Below, one piece after another: positions 1 through 14,514 of a stretch of DNA of 64,000 bases. The stretch covers positions 59,331,590-59,395,589 of the forward strand of contig NC_044980.1 in the NCBI RefSeq assembly GCF_008728515.1, written 5' to 3'. This DNA is from Papio anubis. Lineage: Eukaryota > Chordata > Mammalia > Primates > Cercopithecidae. Made by a program: the position numbers and the translations under genes. The notes beneath the pieces were generated by a model that was not told where the DNA came from, ran no database searches, and worked only from the letters and a program-made list of their open reading frames with translations. The first letter of the stretch is position 1. Every line of letters starts with the position of its first letter.

Positions 1-705
1 CAAGGATGTTTATTTAGGAAATGCCTTGGAAAACAGAGACAGTGTTTCTTCCAGAGCAAGGCATACTTACTATTCAGTACAATGAAAATGTTTCCCTCTT
101 CAGCAAAGGGCAGACATGCTTATAAAAGACACAGAATCCCTGAGCTCAGGGTTCTGCCCTCCTGTCACGCAGCCCACTGTGTGTGCAGGTACTGTTTGGC
201 CCTTTTGCTCCTCACTGTGGGAATTAGGACTCAAAAACCAGCACAAATGCTAATCCTCTGGCTACTGCTATTCTGTGAGTAATAAACTACCTTTGTATCT
301 GACCGAGAAATCTCATGTCTTCTTCCAGTATCCATGAAACTACAATAGGCTAATTTGCAAGTAAGGTAAAATCTCAAACCTTTCACAGTTCTTAACATTA
401 TTATAATGGAAATACTGAGAGCCTAAAATGGTCAACTGAAAGACAAAGTCAAGGTATTCTCCCAGAATTCAGCCCAAAAGATCATTTCAGTATGGAGAAT
501 ACTTAAAAAATGGGAAAGATTGAGCCAGAGACTCCAATATAAAATAGTAGTTCTGAAAGAACAGAGAGAATTGAGAGAAATCAATAATCAAGAGAAATAG
601 AAAACAATCCACAACCCTAAAAAAAAACAAAGAAATATCTAAAGTTAAAATATTAGACTATCTCAATGAATCACTTGGTAGATTACTTAATAGTTACTGA
701 GGGAT
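1..705. other. Intronic or intergenic sequence, no gene seen
   Basis: AT-rich sequence with short open frames only and no convincing splice-bounded exon. I could not assign it to a repeat family. If the gene whose last exons lie downstream extends upstream of the window, this is intron. Confidence 0.4.
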
Positions 706-1000
706 GGATGGGTACGGTGGCTCATACCTATAATCCCAGCACTTTGGAAGGCCAAGGTGGGCAGATCACTTAGGGCCAGGAGTTCAGACCAGCATGGCCA
801 ACATGGCCAAACCATGTTTCTCCCACAAATACAAAAAATTTTCCAGGCATGGTGCTACACACCTGTAATCCCAGCTACTCGGGTGGGTGAGACACAAGAA
901 TTGCTTGAACCTGGGACACAGAGGTTGCAGTGAGCTGAGATCACAACATTGCACTTCAGACTGGGCAACAGAGACAGACTCTGTCTCAAAAAAAAAAAAA
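706..1000 (+). mobile_element. Alu SINE (AluS/J-like), full length
   Basis: Both Alu monomers are recognisable in sense orientation: left-arm B-box-like segment, right arm with the TGCAGTGAGCTGAGATC segment, and a terminal A tract. Probable target-site duplication of about 11 bp: agttactgagg before the element and agttacagagg after the tail. It is diverged, so an older Alu. Confidence 0.9.
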
Positions 1001-1342
1001 AGTTACAGAGGGGAAAAGGGGTGCATCTACAATGCACCTTGTACAAGCTGACAGAAACCACATTAAACAAACAATTGATAATACTTAGCATCATGAATAA
1101 GACAAACGGACTCACATTCTTTCTGGTGTGATGCACTAAGGACACAGTATCACCCCTATATATTCTTGCCAAAAAATGTTTATTCTGAATCTAGGCATGT
1201 GGGACCCATCAGACAAATCCAAGTGGAAGGACACTATATAAAACAATTGACCTGAACTCTTCATTCAAAAATATTCATGACAGTAAAAATGAAAAAGGCA
1301 AGGATGCTGTTCTAGATTAAAAGAAGATAAAGAAACATGACA

Positions 1343-1640
1343 GGCCATGCACAGTGGTTTATGCCTGTAATTCCAGCACTTTGGGAGGCTGAGGTGGGAG
1401 AAGTGCTTGAGGTCAGGATCAGTTTGGGCAACATAGTAAGACCCCATCTCTACAAAAAATAAAAACAAATTAGCCAGGCATGGTGTTGCATTCCTATAGT
1501 CCCAGCTATTGGGAGGCTAAGGAGAGAGGGTCACATAAGCCCAGGAGTTCAAGGCTGCAGTGAGCTATTATCATCACTGCACTCTAGCCTGGGCAACAGA
1601 ATGAGACCCTGTCTCAAAAAAAAAGAAAAATAAAAAAAAC
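1343..1640 (+). mobile_element. Alu SINE (AluJ-like), full length
   Basis: Sense Alu with the older signature in the right arm (AGTTCAAGGCTGCAGTGAGC) typical of AluJ, ending in an A-rich tail that has mutated to AAAAGAAAAATAAAAAAAAC. The short open frames on both strands here are Alu shadows. Confidence 0.88.
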
Positions 1641-2289
1641 ACAACAAGCAAATGCAGTGCATAGTCCTTAAATGTATCCCTCAATTTAAAGAGAAATGAT
1701 AAAGTATTTATTGAAACCATTGGGGAAATTTAAATATAGACGATACATTAAATAATCGTATAGAATCAAATTATATTGAATCATATTTAATCAAAGTTTA
1801 AAAACATTGGCACATCCCTAGGTACAGATAAAAGAGAAGAGAACAGAGTCATAACAGTTATTAGAAAAACTTAGTTTGAACATGAATTTATATAGCCAGC
1901 CAATTAGAATCTAAGTGTAAGCACCAAGAGGGGGAGAGAGAGAGAGAGAGAAGAAAATGTATTTGCGGTCATGTAAAAACTAATGAATTTAGCATTCCAC
2001 AGATCTCCTCTGAAACAATTAGTCAAGGATATGCTCCCAAAAATGAAAACTGAATTCAAAAAAGAGGAAGATATGTTTGAAATCCAAGAAAAAGTGGTAT
2101 ACAAAGAAATCAGGAGCCATAAATAAACAGCATTAGGGTATGAAACAGTTCCAAAAGAAAACTGCATTCAACTTTATACTATTAAAAATGTATTCAGTGG
2201 ATTATTTTCTAGGACAAATGAATTATCAAAATTAACATAAAAAGACAAATCATTTTAAATAAACCATTAAACCTAGACAACACTTAAAA
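1641..2289. other. AT-rich unassigned sequence with a short (GA)n tract
   Basis: No gene seen. A (GA)n microsatellite lies at about 1930-1952. The rest may be old L1 sequence continuing into the next element, but I cannot support that from landmarks. Confidence 0.4.
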
Positions 2290-3445
2290 AGTAATCAATG
2301 ATTCACGCTTTAATAAAGGTCAAAGTCTTACTTGATAGTAATTTATAGTTTCATTTGCAGTGGAATCAAAAATTTCAAAATTCAGAAATGTCAGTGGAAA
2401 AAGTACAATGAAGGAGAACTTTCTGTACTGAATACTAAAAACATAATAATTAAAATATCATGGAATTGCCACTGGATAAACAAATAAATATAAAATAAAA
2501 CAGTATATCCAGAAATAAACCCACATTTTTATGGGAACTTAATATATTAGAAAGAGCAAAGTCAATAGAAAAGTCACTAGATGCTATTGGGGCAATTGCT
2601 CTTCATTTGAGCTAAAAATTTAGATTATTATATCATACCATATACAAAAGTAAATTATAGAACTGAATATTTCAAAATTGTGCAAGTATTAGAAGAAAAT
2701 ATAGGCAAGGCATAATACCAAAAGACATAAAAGATGAACAGCTTTGACTACACAAATTTAACTTTTGACAAAATACATTACAAACAAAATTCAAAGACAT
2801 AATAGAGTAAAAGATATAAGCAGTATATATAGCAAATGTTCAGTATCCATTCTATGAAGAGAACCCCTACAAATCAATAAGAAACTCAACCCATTGTTTA
2901 AATGGGCAAATGATACAAATAGAAAATGTAAGGAAGAAACACAAGTGGTCAATAAAATAGGAAAATAAATGCTTACCTGCGTAACAAACCTGCACCTATA
3001 CCCCTGAAGTTAAAAGTTTTTTTAAAAAGAAAGTAGAAAACAAAAAAAAGAAAAGAAGTTTAACCTCAGTAGTAATAAAGGAAATGAAAAATAAAAACAA
3101 AAGGGCAATGAGATTAGCAAAAATTAAATGTTGATAATATGAAGTGCTAGGAAAGGAGTGGGGAAATGGGCCCCCTGGTTTACCACTGGTGGATGTAAAG
3201 TATAAATTAGCATAGCCTTTTCAGAGGCCAATTTGGCAATATATATTAAATTTTAAAATGTGCATACATATACTTTGTCTCAATATTCTGCCTCAAAGGA
3301 TCTGTTTTACATAAATATTGACATATTGTGGAAAAAGAGAAAAATTACAACCTAGATTCCTTATTATGGAATACTGCCCATCCATTAGAAAGCATTCCAT
3401 AAATTAAAATGCACTAACAGGAAAATATCTCTAAGCCTGACTACA
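2290..3445 (+). mobile_element. Old LINE-1 (L1M) ORF2 remnant with a small younger L1 3'-end insert
   Basis: Recognisable landmarks of the late ORF2 region in sense order: a segment resembling 'ccagaaataaacccacat', then 'ttgactacaca' and 'aatgggcaaatgataca', and later 'ccactggtggatgtaaa' and 'ggccaatttggcaatat'. At about 2970-3035 there is a short segment resembling a younger L1 3' end (gtaacaaacctgcacc ... A-rich), which looks inserted into the older copy. No open reading frame survives. Confidence 0.68.
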
Positions 3446-5269
3446 GTAGCAAAGTAAGTTGTATAACAACATATATAGTATAATTACATTTTTTAATGCT
3501 GTATATCTATTGAGATACTACTATGCGTAAGCCTTGGTCTTCGGTAGTAGGCTTATAGAATTGAAGAAAACTGAAGATAAAATTATTGGCCTTACAGAGT
3601 TTACCTATGAAGTTTGGAGATGAGAGATGAGTGTGGGACTGGGGATGGCAAACAAACTAGTAAGCAAACACATAAGCAAGATCATTTCTGATAGTGGACT
3701 TTTCTAAGAAGGCAACATGTCATGTCATGGAGAAGAATCCTAGTATAAAGTCGGTACTATAGGTAAATTATAATTCACTTGCAGAGTAAACTTGACACCA
3801 CATACATTCTGGAATTGAAAACCCCTTAAATTCATATTGATCTTTTCTGTCTTTTAAGACATGTTAGCTAAAGAAGATACTATATCAAACTTCTGCAGGG
3901 ATTTTGTAAGCTGACAGAAAGCCCTAAAGTGAGGGCCAACATTCGTGGTTTCCATTCTGGTTCAGCTACATTATCAGAGTTAGACCTAAACGTCACCAAA
4001 AATAGGAAAAGAAGGTTATTACCTGCCTTTACAAGCCCATGAGGCTGTTTCAGGATCTTTGAAATCTTTAAAATGATGTTTTACTTTGAAAAAGTTATGG
4101 AAGGGCATTTGTCTTGTAAGTAGCAGAATAATCACAGGTATTAAGTATAATCAAAGGTGTTGTCAACTAGATTCCATTTACGGCTTTGCATGTAAAAAGT
4201 GTAATATGAGGGAAGTGGAGAGAGGACTCCAACAAGGAACATCACATTTCCTGGTGTCCTCCCTTTTCCTCATTGGAATAAAAGCTTCAGGCTCTATAGT
4301 CTGGACCTCAGGACAGGGAATAATATGGCCCCAAAGCTAGACAAAGCCCATAAACCAGAGAATTCTGGTGAATCTTCTTCCCCTCCTCCTCTTTGATGCC
4401 CAAACCATACTCCATTCACCAAGGCATTTCCAATACACAGGAGTGTAACAGAAGCCTTCAGGTTTTGAAAAGCAGAAGACTGTTTTGGAGGAGCCCTCAT
4501 TTTGCCGCTTCCCCTCATCTCAGCTACCCCTGCTCAGACTCACATCCTAAGGCTGACCCTGCCTAGAGATACATGGCTGGTAGACTGACTGCACTTGCCG
4601 CACTCTGCCAAGAGGCAAAATGCAAATACTTTTAAGAGGTCAATGCCCTCCAACTGTGAAATGGTAATGTGCTAAATTATGTGCTTAATTAATTTTCCCC
4701 CAAGAGCATACCATAAAATTGGAAAAACAATTCCTCAGGCAAGTCCCATCACCCAGGATCAATATGCATAAAGTACACAGGAAAGGATCAAAGTTTCTCA
4801 TCAGTAAATGTGTGCATGTGCTCTGGCTGAATGTTCAGAGGTCGATTTCTACTGTAGGTTGGTGAAAGGCATACAACCAATTAAATTGCTTCGCTCTTTC
4901 TCCTTGTGTTGTTACCACATGGGTTAGAAACTTCAGGGATGAGATTTTTGCTACTTCCCTCCAGCAGGAATCCAAGGAAAAAACTTCCTGTTAGATTTTA
5001 CCATGAGGAGGCATCCTCTTCACAAGTTTGTAGGTTTTGTTTTTTTTCTTAGTTTTCTTGTTAATGCAAAGCAATCACAGCAGGATTAGGGAAACTGAGC
5101 TAAAAGGTAAGGTGATATAGCCACTACCTTATGAATATGCAATGATACGGGCTGTAACAATCACTTAACTAGTCTGGAGTTATATCTACATGATAAAAAT
5201 AAAACTGGATAAAGGAGGCAAAAACACTATATATAATAGCTACCCTTTTTTCCAGACTACATAATGTTA
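3446..5269. other. Intron or intergenic single-copy sequence
   Basis: No exon, RNA gene or clear repeat was identified. Small open frames at 4086-4340 (+) and 4294-4518 (-) overlap each other and lack splice or start context, so I treat them as chance. Confidence 0.4.
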
Positions 5270-5465
5270 TACAACAGCTTTGTAATTATTTGTATAATGT
5301 TTTTATTGTTTAACTCCAGCACTGTAAGCTCCGTGAGACTTACAATGCTGGAGCTTTCTTTCACCTCCATATCTCTAGCAGCAATCCCTTTGCTGGTAGC
5401 TGACACTCAAGATATATTTGTAAATAAATGAATGAATGAGTGAGTGAATGAATGAACAAATGACT
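5270..5465 (+). mobile_element. L2 3' end with (GAAT)n tail and an internal hairpin
   Basis: Sense L2 3'-end landmarks: 'actgtaagctcc', a segment like 'atctctagcagc', and 'aaataaatgaatgaatgagtgag' in shortened form, ending in degenerate GAAT repeats at about 5420-5455. Positions 5314-5328 and 5339-5353 form an inverted repeat with one mismatch that L2 copies do not normally carry. Confidence 0.6.
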
Positions 5466-7973
<2,508 letters not shown>

Positions 7974-8133
7974 ATGGGTCTCAAACTAGGTTGCACAGTT
8001 AAGTCATCAGGAGGGAATTTTTAAAATACTGACGGCTGGGCCCCACTATAAGCCAGCTGTATCAGGCTCTCTTGGGGTGAGACCTGGGCTTAAGGTGATT
8101 CTCCTCTGCAACCACCAAGGTTGAGAACTGGTG
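7974..8133. mobile_element. MER5A-type hAT-Charlie DNA transposon remnant
   Basis: Begins with 'gggtctcaaact' and ends with 'aggttgagaactggtg', matching the MER5 terminal inverted repeats, with the internal landmarks 'ggctgggccccac' and 'ggtgattctcctctgcaacc'. Non-autonomous and decayed. It lies in the intron between the first two visible exons. Confidence 0.72.
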
Positions 8134-9249
8134 CTTTATTAGAGGAGACCTTGCCTCAATCCCCATGTTGCATTCCTAGCCCTTTCTCACCCGTTCCATC
8201 TGTCCTTGAGATCTTACATAAAAACAGACTGTGCCTTGCACTTGTGGAGATGGGGCCCCGCTTCCGTTCTCCTGCCCTCCTCTCTCACTTGATCAGCATG
8301 CAGACCACAGACACTTCCTCACACCTCACACCCATGGGAGTGGATTTGGAATGTTTTTACAGGCATATTTCTGCAGATCCTCAAGGCTGCTTTCCTTTCC
8401 TTTTCCAATCAATTATTACTGAGACTTGAGTTCCTCTTCACATATTAGTCAATACTTGAAAAGGAGCTCCCATGAGGTCTTCAGAATTACCCTGAGAAAA
8501 TGGTCCTCAAACCATGCTCAACAGAACAGGGGTGTTTTGTGAAGTGGACTGAGTGGCTTCATACCTAAAATTAAATGGTGACTGTCTTTCCTCAGATAAC
8601 AGAAGAAAAATAAGTGGATAGAATTTCTTCAACTTTAGGATGATCTTCCCCCACAAAACTTTCCTAAACCCATGGTGCCTACCAGTGCTTGCCTATCCTC
8701 AGTTCATTAAAAGATACATCTGCTTTTTGTACCAAATTATGTTCCTGGCTATTTTAAATGAAAGCTGCCACTATGTCCTGGGGTTTCAAGAGCACTTTCT
8801 CCAATGCACAACCACCTAGAAGTGTATAGGGACCATTGTCCCAAGGGTTTCAAAAGATCGGTTTTCCCCTACCTTAGACTAGAAGCCTCCTAAGATGGCT
8901 TCCTGCTTTACAGTTCTGGGGTTTTATGACCATGTATGCTCTGAGATGAGGGAAGATATTTGATGCGTGCAGTGGCATTGCATGCTGTGCGCTGAAGTCA
9001 GGAAGTGTGGAAGGATGGTCCGTGCTAGAGGAAGGCCCAGCTGTCCCCAGGTGGGGCTGTTTTCCCTCTTGTTCCTATACTGCGCCCCTTTCTGTTTCAT
9101 CCATTGTAAGGAGCTCTTCTCTGGAAGTTTTACAATTTGTTACTCTCTCATTATTCCAAGTCAATATAATAAGTGTTAGCCCTGGTGAATGCTTAATACC
9201 TGAGTTATACTGAATTCCAATCATGGTAACAAGGGACTTATATTAAAAC
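8134..9249 (+). other. Intron, middle part
   Basis: Single-copy sequence. Several overlapping short open frames (for example 8121-8429 and 8967-9213) lack splice or start context and are not supported as exons. Confidence 0.4.
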
Positions 9250-9552
9250 CAAGCAGAAGATGGAATTGGAGGCCATTGTCTTCAGTGAAACAACTTAGAA
9301 AACCAAATAGCGCATGTTCTCACTTATAAGTGGGAGCTAAATGGTGGGTACACATGGACATGGGGTGTGGAATGATAGACCTCAGAGACTCAGAAGGGTG
9401 GGAAGGTGTGGGGGATGAGAAAATACTCAGTGGGTAAAATGTACATTATTGGGGTGATGGATGCCCTGAGAGCATAGACTTCACCACTGTGCAATATGTC
9501 AAAGTAACAAAACTACACCTGTACTCCTTAAATTTATACAAATTTTAACAAA
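9250..9552 (+). mobile_element. LINE-1 3' end (L1PB/L1MA-like)
   Basis: Sense 3'-end landmarks in order: 'gcatgttctcacttataagt', 'gggagctaaatggtgggta', 'cagaagggtggga', 'gacttcaccactgtgcaata' and 'ccttaaatttataca'. This is the end of ORF2 plus a short 3' UTR, truncated at its 5' side. Confidence 0.85.
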
Positions 9553-10009
9553 CGAGCAAATAACAGCAAGTGAACGTACGCAGCCACTATAGTCCTCTGA
9601 CCATAAAGTCTTGATAGCACCATCACCCAGCCTCAAGTTTGCTCTGGGTAACCCTGTTGCTCCAGTTGTACATCCTTGGCCTCTCTGTAAATCTAAAGCG
9701 CTGTTCTCGTGACCAATGGCTCTTCTCTGATCTTAACCAGGTTCGACTGGAGGCAGAGATGAGGGCTTCTGCAGGAGAATGCCCTGTAGAAATGTTTGGC
9801 AGAGTAGCTCTCATTTTTTCCTGAGCCAACCTATCTCAGATTTTTTTTCTTGTAAAAGCAAAATAAATTCAATATTTGCCTACTGGAAACTAGAGCTAGT
9901 GCAATTAGACACAGACTCTCATCCTTCAGTTGTCTCATAGAACAGATTGTTTGAGATTTCGTTTTGAAAATTTACAGCTGATTATTCTGTCTTTTTATCA
10001 ATTTTACAG
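9553..10009 (+). other. Intron, 3' part with splice acceptor
   Basis: Ends in a good pyrimidine-rich acceptor, ctttttatcaattttacag, at 9991-10009. Two antiparallel short open frames near 9623-9829 are mutual shadows. Confidence 0.5.
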
Positions 10010-10080
10010 AGACATGCGAGAAATGAAAAACCTTTTAAGCAAACTCAGGGAAACTATGCCTTTACCATTGAAAAATCAAG
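10010..10080 (+). CDS. Internal coding exon, penultimate exon of the same gene
   Basis: The 71-nt exon lies between acceptor ...ttttacag (to 10009) and consensus donor gtgagt (10081-10086). Entering with one base (completing the Arg codon begun at 6496-6497) it reads DMREMKNLLSKLRETM then PLPLKNQ, and exits with a single G that joins AT of the last exon to make Asp. The segment DMREMKNLLSKLRETM has heptad-like hydrophobic spacing (Met, Leu, Leu, Leu) and is probably a short amphipathic helix or coiled-coil piece, followed by a helix-breaking PLPL. Phase agreement on both sides and the two strong splice sites make this the best-supported exon. The protein family is not identified. Confidence 0.76.
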
Positions 10081-10439
10081 GTGAGTCTTGTCACTTCTCT
10101 TTGAGGCAGAGGATGTTTTTAATGGGATAACCTTGGGAATTGTTTCTTGGAAATTAAAGCATATGTCTCACACAAACAGTAGAAGGCATTGAGCATTCAT
10201 TTGTCTTGCCTCAAGAAGATACCAAAATGAGACTAGAGACTCTCTGGTGAACACAGCATGCTTTGAGGGGGCCCGAGATACATTCTGACCTTAAAACAAA
10301 CTCCTCCTCCACTGGCCCTGTTACTCACTGTGGAAAGCACCATGCCAGGCACAACAAGAGACTTCAGAACACCTTCAAAGGAAGATCTCTGCCATCCACT
10401 TGCGTAATTATCTTTAAAAAGTAATCCAAAAAATTCACA
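10081..10439 (+). other. Start of the last intron
   Basis: Begins with donor gtgagt. Single-copy sequence with nothing else recognised. Confidence 0.4.
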
Positions 10440-10685
10440 TATATTGAGAACTTACAGCATGCCACTATTCAAAATACTTTGCATATATTAACCATATTCA
10501 CTTATTTAATTCTAAACACCTTTGAGGGAAATGCTATTAGTGTTTCCCAATTTAGTAGAAACTGGCACACAGAGACGTTAGCTAACTTGGCCAAGGTCAC
10601 ACAGACTGTAAATAGGAAAACTGGGATGTGAATTCAGGCAATCTGTCTCCAGGTCTATCCTATGGGAGTATATGCCCTAACGCAG
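10440..10685 (-). mobile_element. MIR SINE, antisense
   Basis: Carries the reverse complement of the conserved MIR core: 'aactggcacacagagacgtt', 'aacttggccaaggtcacaca' and 'gtgaattcaggcaatctg', preceded by 'ttcacttatttaattctaa'. Ancient SINE, about 25-30% diverged by eye. Confidence 0.7.
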
Positions 10686-11369
10686 AAATGAGAGGGAGAT
10701 GTTCACTAGAATGCGGGAAAGTCCTCTGCATGCCTTTTAAAATATTGTATCCTCAGTATCTGGAGCCTGGGACATAGCAGAATAATACCTGTCACAATCG
10801 ATGTTGGTTAAATCTGCACCTACCTTTGCAGCCCCAGAGACTGACAGTGTGTACAAAGGACCAATAATAAGGGCTTACATTAAGTATACATGGCTGGAGC
10901 AGCCATAGTTAAAGTATCAACTTCAGAGGGTTGTACATAGAGGTGGGGAAAGGCTTCCAGGAGGCAAGAAAGAAACTCCTCTTGTTTTCACTGAGCAAAG
11001 CCTGATGGGAGGGAAGACAGGGTGCCGCTTGCCTTGAAGCGAGGAGGAGGAGGAGGAGGAGGATTTGGCAGTGGAGCTGGAGGCTCCTCTTGGCTCCAGG
11101 AGCAGCTCAGCAGAAGGTGGAGGGGTGGAAGTGAGAACACCAGATGAAGAGGCTGAAGAGTAGCGTGGCCTGAGCTGCACAGGGGCGGAGGTCAGAAAAT
11201 AAGAAGCAGGGGCTCCAGCACATCAGATAACTCGGAACAGCCCCTGAAGGGCCTGCTCGCCAAGGCCAACTGGCTTGAGCCACAGGTGTAGTGTTTTGAG
11301 AAAGTAGAAAACATGCTGTAGTGATGAGAGACTGCTCTGACCACTACATGGAAGATTGTTGCCAGAAAT
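10686..11369 (+). other. Intron with a (GGA)n microsatellite
   Basis: An L2-like scrap may sit at 10740-10800 ('cctcagtatctggagcctgg'). A pure (GGA)n tract occupies 11041-11064 in a locally GC-richer block (about 10950-11280). A serine-rich minus-strand frame through the GGA tract (10923-11180) is the translation of the repeat and not a supported gene. Confidence 0.45.
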
Positions 11370-11635
11370 AAGCACAGTGTTTAGAACAAGGGCTTTGAAT
11401 TAAGAACAGCCTTGGGTTCAAATGCTGGCTCTGCCACCTACCAGCTTTGCACCCTGGGAACAAATTGTTTAACTTCTGCAAATGTATTTCCTTAGCCCTG
11501 CAAAGGGGATAATAGTATCACCTACTTTAGAAGTCTGTTGTGGGGATTAATTGAAGCAATGTGTCATATGCCTACTACCAAACTTAGAGAGCAAACACTT
11601 GACAAACGCTTTGTTATTATTATTATTGTTGTCAC
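11370..11635 (+). mobile_element. MIR SINE, sense
   Basis: Sense MIR landmarks: 'ttgggttcaaatgctggctc', 'tgccacctaccagctttgca', 'caaattgtttaacttctgca' and 'ggggataatagtatcaccta', ending near TTATTATTATTATT. This is a nearly complete MIR body. Confidence 0.78.
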
Positions 11636-14514
11636 TGTTAATATTATTTACAAGCTGGTCAACCCAGCTTTGCTCAAGAGAACCCCAAATCACCATCAAA
11701 TAGAGGAATCCCTGCTACCACTCACTCTGCAACAGACCATGTGTAGTGTACATGTGAGGCTGGTCTTGAGCCTGCAATTCAAAACACTGGCCCCAGGACT
11801 TTAGATCCGCAGCTCATGTCTGAAGCTGTCCTCAGTGTCTTAATAGGTTTGACAAGCCTCCTTCATCAGTAGCACCCTGACGTCTCGCCCTCCCTCACAT
11901 TCAGCTTTCCAAGAGGATGGCTGCCCAGGGTCCCCCAGTCTGAATTTCATGGGTGCCATGTAACCTGTATTTTAAATCACATCATCCTAAACATTCCCTC
12001 CCCATTTAGTGATCATTCATCCAGCAGTTTTTGACTGTGTGTTAATAGAAAGACAGAAATTTTGTTTTATTTAGTCATTTATAATCATAAAGAATATCAC
12101 ATAAATATTTTATGTGACTTTGTATCATCTTTATACATGAAAAAATAATTAATTTTAATTACATTTTTAAATGTAATAATAATAATCAAAGGTTGATACT
12201 GTGAGTGAAAACATGAGTGAAAAGGGAATAGTCATCAAAATAAATTATACTCAGGACTTGAACCTTGGATCTATCTGGGGAACAGAAAGGAAAAAGCTAG
12301 AAAGGAGATACAAGGACTTATTCAGAAGGAGGTGGTGCAGTAGGATTTTAATAATCAAAAATAACTAATGTAAAGGATTATGAGAAATTTGAGTTTCTTC
12401 ACTGAGGGAAGAAATGGGAATCCTTAGCATGAAACAATACATCTTTGTTCCCTATGTGTTTAACATGACCTCACAGCCTACTGAGCTGACCAGTGGGGAA
12501 GGGGACTGTGTCTGAACTGGAGGATCCAGAGGGGACCTGAAGAGTCTCTCTGGGAACATTTTGACAGATGCATGTGGCACCATTTTAATGAACAAATCAT
12601 ATAGATTCTTCTTGCTACATAGACTGAGATAGACCATAGAGGCTTCCCCAATTCCTTTCTGGAATTCTTTTCAGGTGGTTTATTTATTATACAGGTCTAA
12701 TACGTACAGGAAATGGTGCAGGGTAAAATGTGGAAAAAAGTATTCCAGTTCTTTTCTGTAGGACCTTATTGTCAAAACATGATTCTAACGGGATGAAAAC
12801 CATTATAGAAAGCCATCTGTTTTCTTTCTGCCTTCTTATTTCCTTTCTCTTTTCTTTCCATTTACATGGGTCTTTAAATCAGAAAAAAAAAAAAAAGGGA
12901 AAAGATACCACTCCTGGTCCCCATCTTTCCTATCTCAACCCCTGACCACATGAAAATGCTGCTGACTGACTCCACTATTCTCTAGGCTCTAACTCAGCCC
13001 TCAACTCCAAAACTGTTCCATGTTTATTTCAGCATTTAAAGATTTAATCATATCTTCTCCCGCTTTCTACTACAGTCAAAACTCGGCTCCACAACAGTTT
13101 ACTTTAAATCAACTTTCAGTGGAGAAGAAAGGAAGGTGGCCAAGGGCAGGAATTTTAATGGTTAGTGATTATGCCTTCATTTTTAGACAGCCTTTTCTTT
13201 CCCATCCATCCAGTTTCAGACTGGAGGCAAAGAGATGCACAAAAGAAGAGCAAGCCACCCTTGCACTGCTGAGTTCCACCGTGGGCTGCAGACAAGGGCC
13301 AGGTCTCCTGGCTCTCAGCCCGCTGTTCTTTCCACTGCTTCAGCGCCCCTCCTGTCCTACATTCTAGGTCACTGGCAGTGCTGTAGGGAGCTTCATTAAT
13401 TATGATAGTCTCGCTGTGTCAAATGGATTACAAATGGAACCACCTGTGGGGAGCCTGCAAGGTTACTGACAGAGGCTAAAAGGAGATTGGAAAGTGAAGG
13501 ACAAGCATCTTCTAAATGCATGCTGTTATCAAACAAAACAAATCAGCAGAAATAAATTAAGCCTGAAAGACAGTTTCACCTTTTCCAAAATTCTGATTTA
13601 GCGAATGCTGTGGGAGGTGTCGGTATGTTCATTCTTGCATAGAATTCGGTCGTTGATGCCATGCACGAGAATCAGTCTGGAAGTAGGTAAGTCAGGAATT
13701 GACCTGGGCTAGAATGAGTCCCCTCCTGTGAACAAGACTACTCCAGACTAACGTAGGCCTAGAGATAGTTCTCCCAAACTCATGGCATCCTCCTCCAATC
13801 AGGACCCCCACATCCAGAACTGAACCTGGCTGTGTGAGGCAGAAGAGTCCTCAGATATCTGGCTGAAGAACACTGGGCAGTTATGCCACCATCTAGCATA
13901 GAGACAACCTTTTAGGTCCTTCCCCCAAGGGCCTCATAAAGACTTTCTATGTTTCTAGCTGCTGTCTGAAAGTTATTTTGGGCAGTTTTACCAGTAGCCC
14001 CATATCCTTTGCAATTTGTGCAATCTTTTGTCCAAGATTCAGTGTGACATAAGCAAACCAATCTGATTTCTTAATGCATTACTCTATTATGTTGAGCTAT
14101 GTCTACTCACTATCTACTGAAGGAAGAACAGACCTCTCACCCCAGCAGCCATTGTCCCCATCGTCATCCAACATATAATGGTCACCAATGATGTGTCAAA
14201 TTCTGTGCTAGGTGCTGAGGATGTCTCTCCTCCACTAAAACCTGTCCCTTTCAACAGGGAAAAATTGGATGGGAATCACCTACGAAACTTTTCGAAATGC
14301 CATATGCCTCCTCTCGCACAGATTCTGGTAGAGCCTTCAGGGTTGGGCTGAAAACAACTATTACATATGCAGACAGATACACACACACACACAATTGGAA
14401 AGACACAGAAATTAGTGCTCACAATATAATAATGCCGTAACAATTAGACATGGGTTGTTACAAAGTATATTAGAATCTCACCTGGCCCAGGCTTGAATTG
14501 AAAACGGGGGATTA
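11636..14514 (+). other. Last intron, largely unassigned
   Basis: Mostly single-copy sequence. Small simple repeats: an A run near 12883-12897 and a (CA)n run near 14378-14393. A 115-codon frame at 13020-13367 has no splice or start context and is not supported. Confidence 0.4.

Noticed and set aside
10923..11180. Serine-rich minus-strand frame of 85 codons
   Set aside because: Its poly-Ser run is the (GGA)n repeat read in antisense.
13020..13367. 115-codon + strand frame in the last intron considered as an alternative exon
   Set aside because: No acceptor or donor at suitable phase could be seen, and the composition is not protein-like.
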